15,958 nucleotides of DNA, taken from assembly GCA_017614625.1 (NCBI GenBank), contig JAGABK010000027.1:1-15958 (forward strand), read 5' to 3'. This document shows positions 12,125 to 15,958 of the stretch, in pieces. The notes under the pieces were generated by a model. The model was not told the DNA's origin and did not search any database. It was given only the letters and a program-made list of their open reading frames with translations. How positions within the stretch are numbered: position 1 is the stretch's first letter; each line of letters starts with the position of its first letter. The translations under genes were made by a program, and so were the position numbers. Source of the stretch: Spirochaetales bacterium. Its GTDB lineage: Bacteria; Spirochaetota; Spirochaetia; Sphaerochaetales; Sphaerochaetaceae.

Positions 12125-13448
12125 GACGATCCGCCGGACCGCAGGGGACGGGGACCGGGTCGTCGTCGCCTTCTCGGGCGGATGCGACTCGCTGTGCCTT
12201 CTCGTCCTGTGCGCCAAAGTCCTGGGAAAGGATAAAGTAGTTCCCGTCTATGTGAACCACAACCTCAGGCCCGAATCCGAACTCGGGAAAGAAATCCGAC
12301 TCAATGAATACAACTGCGCAAGGCTGGGAATCAATCTGATCGTCCGCACCCTGGACAGGGGCACGGTCGATGCCCTCTCATCCGAACGTGGAGGCGGGGT
12401 GGAGGATGCCGCCAGGGCCCTGCGCTATGAGATCCTGGAACAGGAAAGAGTCCGCGCCGGAGCCTCTTTCATCCTCACGGCGCACCACATGCAGGACCAG
12501 GTAGAGACCATGGTCATGAGACTCCGCAAGGGCTCTCCGGCCACATCGCTTTCAGGCATCCTTCCGGTCGACTCAAGGCGACGCGTGGCAAGGCCTCTTC
12601 TGGGTTTCTCACGCGATGAACTGGAACATTACCTTGTTTCGGAAGGTTTCGAATGGAGCACCGATTCAACCAATACGGATGCCCGGTTCGACAGGAACAA
12701 CGTAAGAAACACGGTCATCCCCGCAATCCGGGACATCTGGCCGGACTGCGAACGCGTGCTGCTTTCCCTCGGTGACAATGTCCGCGGCATGCAGCCGGAA
12801 GAAGCAGAAGAAGCCGGTGACAGCGTCCAGCTTTCAGCCTTCGAAGGCCTGGATTGCATGGAACGTCTGGCGATTCTTTTCTCCATGTGGGACGGCCTTT
12901 TCATGGACAGGGACCTTCCCATGACGTTTGCCGACAGGGTGCTCCGCGCGCTTGAGAAAGGAGACGACTGCTCGGTCGGTTCCAACGGCGCAATCTTCAC
13001 CATCTACCATGGAAACCTCTACCTTACGGACCCCTCGCAGGACGCAATCTTCAGCTCTTTCGAAGCTCCTCTTCCTGAGGAGGAAGGGGCTCTGGAACTT
13101 CCCGGAGGCATGGTCCTAAGGCGCTGTGACAGACCCGCCGATCCGGACTCCGACGAGACCGGACTCCTGCGTTTGGACCCGTCGCTTCTGAAGGGAAAGG
13201 CAACCGTCAGGTTCGTCCGTACCGGAGATTCCATCCGCCTCAAGGGCGGGGCCAAAAGCGCCCTGCGCCTTCTGCAGGACATGGGCGTTCCCGCCGTCCT
13301 GAGGCACCGCGTGCCGGTCATAGAGGACGAAGAGGGCCTCTGCGCGGTGTTCGGAAGCGCCTTCGGGGGCAGGGATAGAATTTGTGTGAAGTTGAGAACT
13401 TCTATTGCCCGAAACGCTTTTCCTTTATATATTGTTCTTAAAGGTTGA
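12069..13448 (+). CDS. tilS: tRNA(Ile)-lysidine synthase
   Basis: TilS makes lysidine at C34 of the CAU tRNA-Ile with ATP and lysine. The 459-residue reading has the PP-loop SGGCDS (~36-41), VYVNHNLRPES and a HHMQDQVETMVMRL block (usually HHxDDQAET). RPLLGFSRDEL, STDSTNTDARFDRNNVRNTVIP and the C-terminal TilS domain (FVRTGDSIRLKGGAKSALRLLQDMGVPAVLRHRVPVI) follow. The frame is open from 11979. I chose the ATG at 12069 because it is the last in-frame ATG before the PP-loop, which gives a ~56 nt overlap with pth; a non-standard start closer to 12110 cannot be excluded. The last codons carry an ftsH promoter. Confidence 0.88.
   Translation: MEKRSDSFRRNSTERVFSETIRRTAGDGDRVVVAFSGGCDSLCLLVLCAKVLGKDKVVPVYVNHNLRPESELGKEIRLNEYNCARLGINLIVRTLDRGTVDALSSERGGGVEDAARALRYEILEQERVRAGASFILTAHHMQDQVETMVMRLRKGSPATSLSGILPVDSRRRVARPLLGFSRDELEHYLVSEGFEWSTDSTNTDARFDRNNVRNTVIPAIRDIWPDCERVLLSLGDNVRGMQPEEAEEAGDSVQLSAFEGLDCMERLAILFSMWDGLFMDRDLPMTFADRVLRALEKGDDCSVGSNGAIFTIYHGNLYLTDPSQDAIFSSFEAPLPEEEGALELPGGMVLRRCDRPADPDSDETGLLRLDPSLLKGKATVRFVRTGDSIRLKGGAKSALRLLQDMGVPAVLRHRVPVIEDEEGLCAVFGSAFGGRDRICVKLRTSIARNAFPLYIVLKG
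13405..13433 (+). promoter_or_regulatory. Internal ftsH promoter
   Basis: TTGCCC (13405-13410) and TATATT (13428-13433) are 17 bp apart in an unusually AT-rich end of tilS. TAAAGG (13439-13444) serves as ribosome-binding site before the ATG at 13452. Confidence 0.5.
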
Positions 13449-13451
13449 TTC

Positions 13452-15602
13452 ATGGATACAAACGACAAAGACAAAGAGCCCGTCGATACCAATCCCGGGC
13501 AGGAAAGCACCGATACAGAAAACAGAACCGAGAACAACGACAGCGCCAAGGCATTCTGGAAGGAGACCCCTTACGACGAGATGCAGCATGTGAAGCCCGA
13601 CAGCTTCGCCGGCATCGAGGCAGGTCCGTCCGGAAACGACGGCAAGGACGCACGCAACAACGACCGCAGGAAGACCAACGACCCCGACGCATACTGGAGG
13701 CCGCGCTCATCGTCCGAAAACAGGGGAAGCTCCTCCGGACAGGGCGGACAGGAGCCCAACAGGGGCGCCGGCCCCTCAGGCGGACCGAGTCCTCTCGGAT
13801 CCAGGAAGAACAGGATCGGCCTCATCATCTTCGCGGCCCTCATAATCCTTTTCGCCATAACGCTTTTCTCCGGCAACAACAATCTGAACGAGGTGTCCTA
13901 CACCACATTCAAGAGCGCCGTCGAAAGCGGCAGGGTGCTCAAGGCCAACATCAAGAACAGCACGACGATCATCTTCACCGTCACCGACGGAACCGAATAC
14001 AAGGCAAGGATCCCTTACCGCGACGACACGCTCCTGAACCTGCTTGAGTCGCACAACGTCGACATCGTCGGTTCGGACGCGGACGTCTCGATCCTGGCAA
14101 TAGTCCTCGAGTTCCTGCCGTGGCTGATCTTCATCGGCTTCACCATCATGCTGCTGCGCCAGACATCGGGCGGCGGCCAGATGATGCAGTTCGGAAAGAG
14201 CCACGCCAAGCAGTACACGGACAAGGACATCAAGACCACATTCAAGGACGTTGCAGGCCAGAAAGAGGCCAAGTACGAGCTGGAGGAGGTCGTCGAGTTC
14301 CTCAAGAACCCCAAGCGCTACTCCGAAATCGGAGCCAAGATCCCCAAGGGAGTCCTGCTGGTAGGTCCTCCGGGAACAGGTAAGACCCTCATCGCCAAGG
14401 CTGTTGCAGGCGAGGCGGGCGTCTCATTCTTCCACACAAGCGGTTCTGACTTCGTCGAGATGTTCGTCGGTATGGGAGCCGCCCGTGTCAGGGACCTCTT
14501 CGACCAGGGCCGCAAGCATGCCCCGTGCATCCTGTTCATCGATGAAATCGATGCCGTCGGACGCTCCAGAGGCAGCGGACTCGGCGGAGGCCACGACGAA
14601 AGGGAGCAGACGCTGAACCAGATCCTTGTCGAGATGGACGGTTTCGACACCACGTCCGGCGTCATTGTCATAGCAGCTACAAACAGGGCCGATGTCCTCG
14701 ATCCGGCTCTTCTCAGACCGGGCCGCTTCGACAGGCAGGTCGCCATAACCCTTCCGGACATCAACGAGAGGGAGGACATCCTCAGAATACATGCCTCGCA
14801 CGTCAAGACCGACCCCGAGGTCGATCTCAAGAAGATTGCCCGTGCGACTCCCGGAGCTTCCGGAGCGGACCTTGCCAACCTCGTCAACGAGGCGGCGCTG
14901 TTCGCAACAAGGCAGAACCGCAGGGCGGTCACCATGGCCGACTTCGAGCAGGCCCGCGACAAGATGGTCCTGGGCGTGGCCAAGAAGAGCCATGTCATGA
15001 CTCCCGAGGACAAGATGCTGACCGCATACCATGAGAGCGGCCACGCTCTTCTGTTCTACTATCTGCCGGACATCGACCCGCTGTACAAGGTCACGATCAT
15101 CCCGCACGGCAACGCAGGCGGCGTCACGATGGGACTTCCCGAGAACGATGCCTCCTATATGAAGAAAAGCATGCTTTTGAGCCACATCAAGATGGCCATG
15201 GGCGGTTATATCGCGGAGAAGCTTCTCAACGGACAGACCTCCACGGGTCCCAGCTCCGACATCAAGCAGGCGACCGATATCGCCCGCAGGATGGTCACGG
15301 AGTGGGGCATGAGCGACCTCGGATTCATCAGCCTGGGTTCGGAGGGAGAGCCCCTGTTCCTCGGACGTGAGATCGCCCAGCACAAGGACTTCAGCGAGGA
15401 GACAGCCAGGAAGATCGACGAGCAGATCAACAAGATCCTCAACGAGTGCATGGAGGATGCCACGAAGATCCTCACCGAGCACCGCGACCAGCTGGACAAG
15501 CTGGCCCAGGCGCTGGTCGCCAGGGAGACTCTGGACGACAACGACGTCAGGGAGCTTCTCGGCTTCGAGGCGGTAGGCCCCAAGAACTCGGACATCCTTT
15601 GA
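13452..15602 (+). CDS. ftsH: ATP-dependent zinc metalloprotease FtsH
   Basis: FtsH extracts and degrades membrane and short-lived cytosolic proteins as an inner-membrane hexamer. The 716-residue protein has TM1 (~121-140), a periplasmic domain (~145-205) and TM2 (~212-235). The AAA module follows, with Walker A GPPGTGKT (305-312), pore loop FVG (338-340), Walker B ILFIDEID (360-367), sensor N411 and RPGRFDR (422-428). The M41 domain has HESGH (527-531) and third zinc ligand D603 in SSDIKQAT. An N-terminal cytosolic extension of about 120 residues, rich in Asp, Asn, Gly and Ser, precedes TM1; E. coli FtsH has only a few residues there. The start is three bases after the tilS stop, with TAAAGG upstream. 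Confidence 0.96.
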   Translation: MDTNDKDKEPVDTNPGQESTDTENRTENNDSAKAFWKETPYDEMQHVKPDSFAGIEAGPSGNDGKDARNNDRRKTNDPDAYWRPRSSSENRGSSSGQGGQEPNRGAGPSGGPSPLGSRKNRIGLIIFAALIILFAITLFSGNNNLNEVSYTTFKSAVESGRVLKANIKNSTTIIFTVTDGTEYKARIPYRDDTLLNLLESHNVDIVGSDADVSILAIVLEFLPWLIFIGFTIMLLRQTSGGGQMMQFGKSHAKQYTDKDIKTTFKDVAGQKEAKYELEEVVEFLKNPKRYSEIGAKIPKGVLLVGPPGTGKTLIAKAVAGEAGVSFFHTSGSDFVEMFVGMGAARVRDLFDQGRKHAPCILFIDEIDAVGRSRGSGLGGGHDEREQTLNQILVEMDGFDTTSGVIVIAATNRADVLDPALLRPGRFDRQVAITLPDINEREDILRIHASHVKTDPEVDLKKIARATPGASGADLANLVNEAALFATRQNRRAVTMADFEQARDKMVLGVAKKSHVMTPEDKMLTAYHESGHALLFYYLPDIDPLYKVTIIPHGNAGGVTMGLPENDASYMKKSMLLSHIKMAMGGYIAEKLLNGQTSTGPSSDIKQATDIARRMVTEWGMSDLGFISLGSEGEPLFLGREIAQHKDFSEETARKIDEQINKILNECMEDATKILTEHRDQLDKLAQALVARETLDDNDVRELLGFEAVGPKNSDIL

Positions 15603-15612
15603 GAGGCCTCAG

Positions 15613-15958
15613 ATGGTTGATTCGGCCCACAAGAGGAACTTCTGCATAATAGCCCACATAGACCACGGCAAGTCCACGCTTGCCGACAGGTTCATCGAGA
15701 AGGCCAGGCTCGTCACGACCCGCGGTCCCGAGCAGACACAGATCCTGGACAACATGGACATCGAGCGCGAGCGCGGAATCACCATCAAGAGCCAGGCCGT
15801 CACCATTCCGTACACCGCGAAGAACGGAGAGCTCTACGAGCTGAACCTCGTAGACACCCCGGGCCACGTGGACTTCTCCTACGAGGTCTCGCGCGCAATC
15901 AGCTCCTGCGAGGGTGCTCTGCTTCTCATCGACGCCTCACAGGGTGTCGAGGCGCAGA
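15613..15958 (+). CDS. lepA: Elongation factor 4 (LepA), 3' truncated
   Basis: The first 115 residues of the GTPase are present. The G1 loop is AHIDHGKST (~14-22), followed by a switch region with LDNMDIERERGITIKSQAV (the MDxERERGITIK form is typical of LepA rather than EF-G) and G3 DTPGH (81-85). LepA acts on ribosomes in initiation/assembly and back-translocation. The start is 10 bases after the ftsH stop, with GAGAGG as ribosome-binding site, so it is part of the same operon. The rest lies beyond the window. Confidence 0.93.
   Translation, partial: MVDSAHKRNFCIIAHIDHGKSTLADRFIEKARLVTTRGPEQTQILDNMDIERERGITIKSQAVTIPYTAKNGELYELNLVDTPGHVDFSYEVSRAISSCEGALLLIDASQGVEAQ

Overview
The window is a GC-rich bacterial chromosome segment with mostly housekeeping genes. 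It holds 13 protein genes (two cut by the window edges), two tRNA genes and one compositionally different intergenic stretch. The run rplY-pth-tilS-ftsH-lepA, a CTC/L25-type short rplY, a free-standing ispE (MEP isoprenoid pathway) and tRNA genes without encoded CCA fit a free-living or gut-type bacterium. A member of the Spirochaetota (Sphaerochaeta-like) is my best guess. That is inference from gene order and protein style; no rRNA is present to settle it.

Left part (1-6331): the 3' end of a DUF523 protein, a double-DUF1508 (YegP-like) small protein with its own promoter and terminator, a nitroreductase-family protein, and an unrecognised ~9-helix membrane protein. That gene converges on a Uup-type ABC-F ATPase. 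Uup is divergent from a large FAD-dependent oxidoreductase (COG2509-like). The two divergent promoters each place the -10 box exactly 6 nt from the start codon, which suggests leaderless mRNAs.

Middle (6332-7532): tRNA-Val(CAC) and a strong bidirectional terminator come first. Next is a GC-rich inverted-repeat element carrying a second copy of the tRNA 3' end. After it comes an AT-rich stretch with two triplets of 37-40 bp inverted repeats at 51-52 bp pitch, then a possible small structured RNA. The stretch ends at a small DUF2188-like gene on the minus strand. This is the least explained part of the window.

Right part (7533-15958): a SMUG1-type uracil-DNA glycosylase overlaps ispE. tRNA-Gln(TTG) on the minus strand converges on ispE. 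A minus-strand pair follows: a SIMPL-domain lipoprotein and, upstream of it, an FtsH-like membrane AAA ATPase that lacks the M41 protease domain and the aromatic pore loop. Divergent from that pair, rplY-pth-tilS-ftsH-lepA form a tight plus-strand operon for translation fidelity, peptidyl-tRNA recycling, tRNA-Ile modification and membrane proteolysis. A bona fide FtsH and a protease-less FtsH paralogue therefore lie about 2.3 kb apart in opposite orientation.
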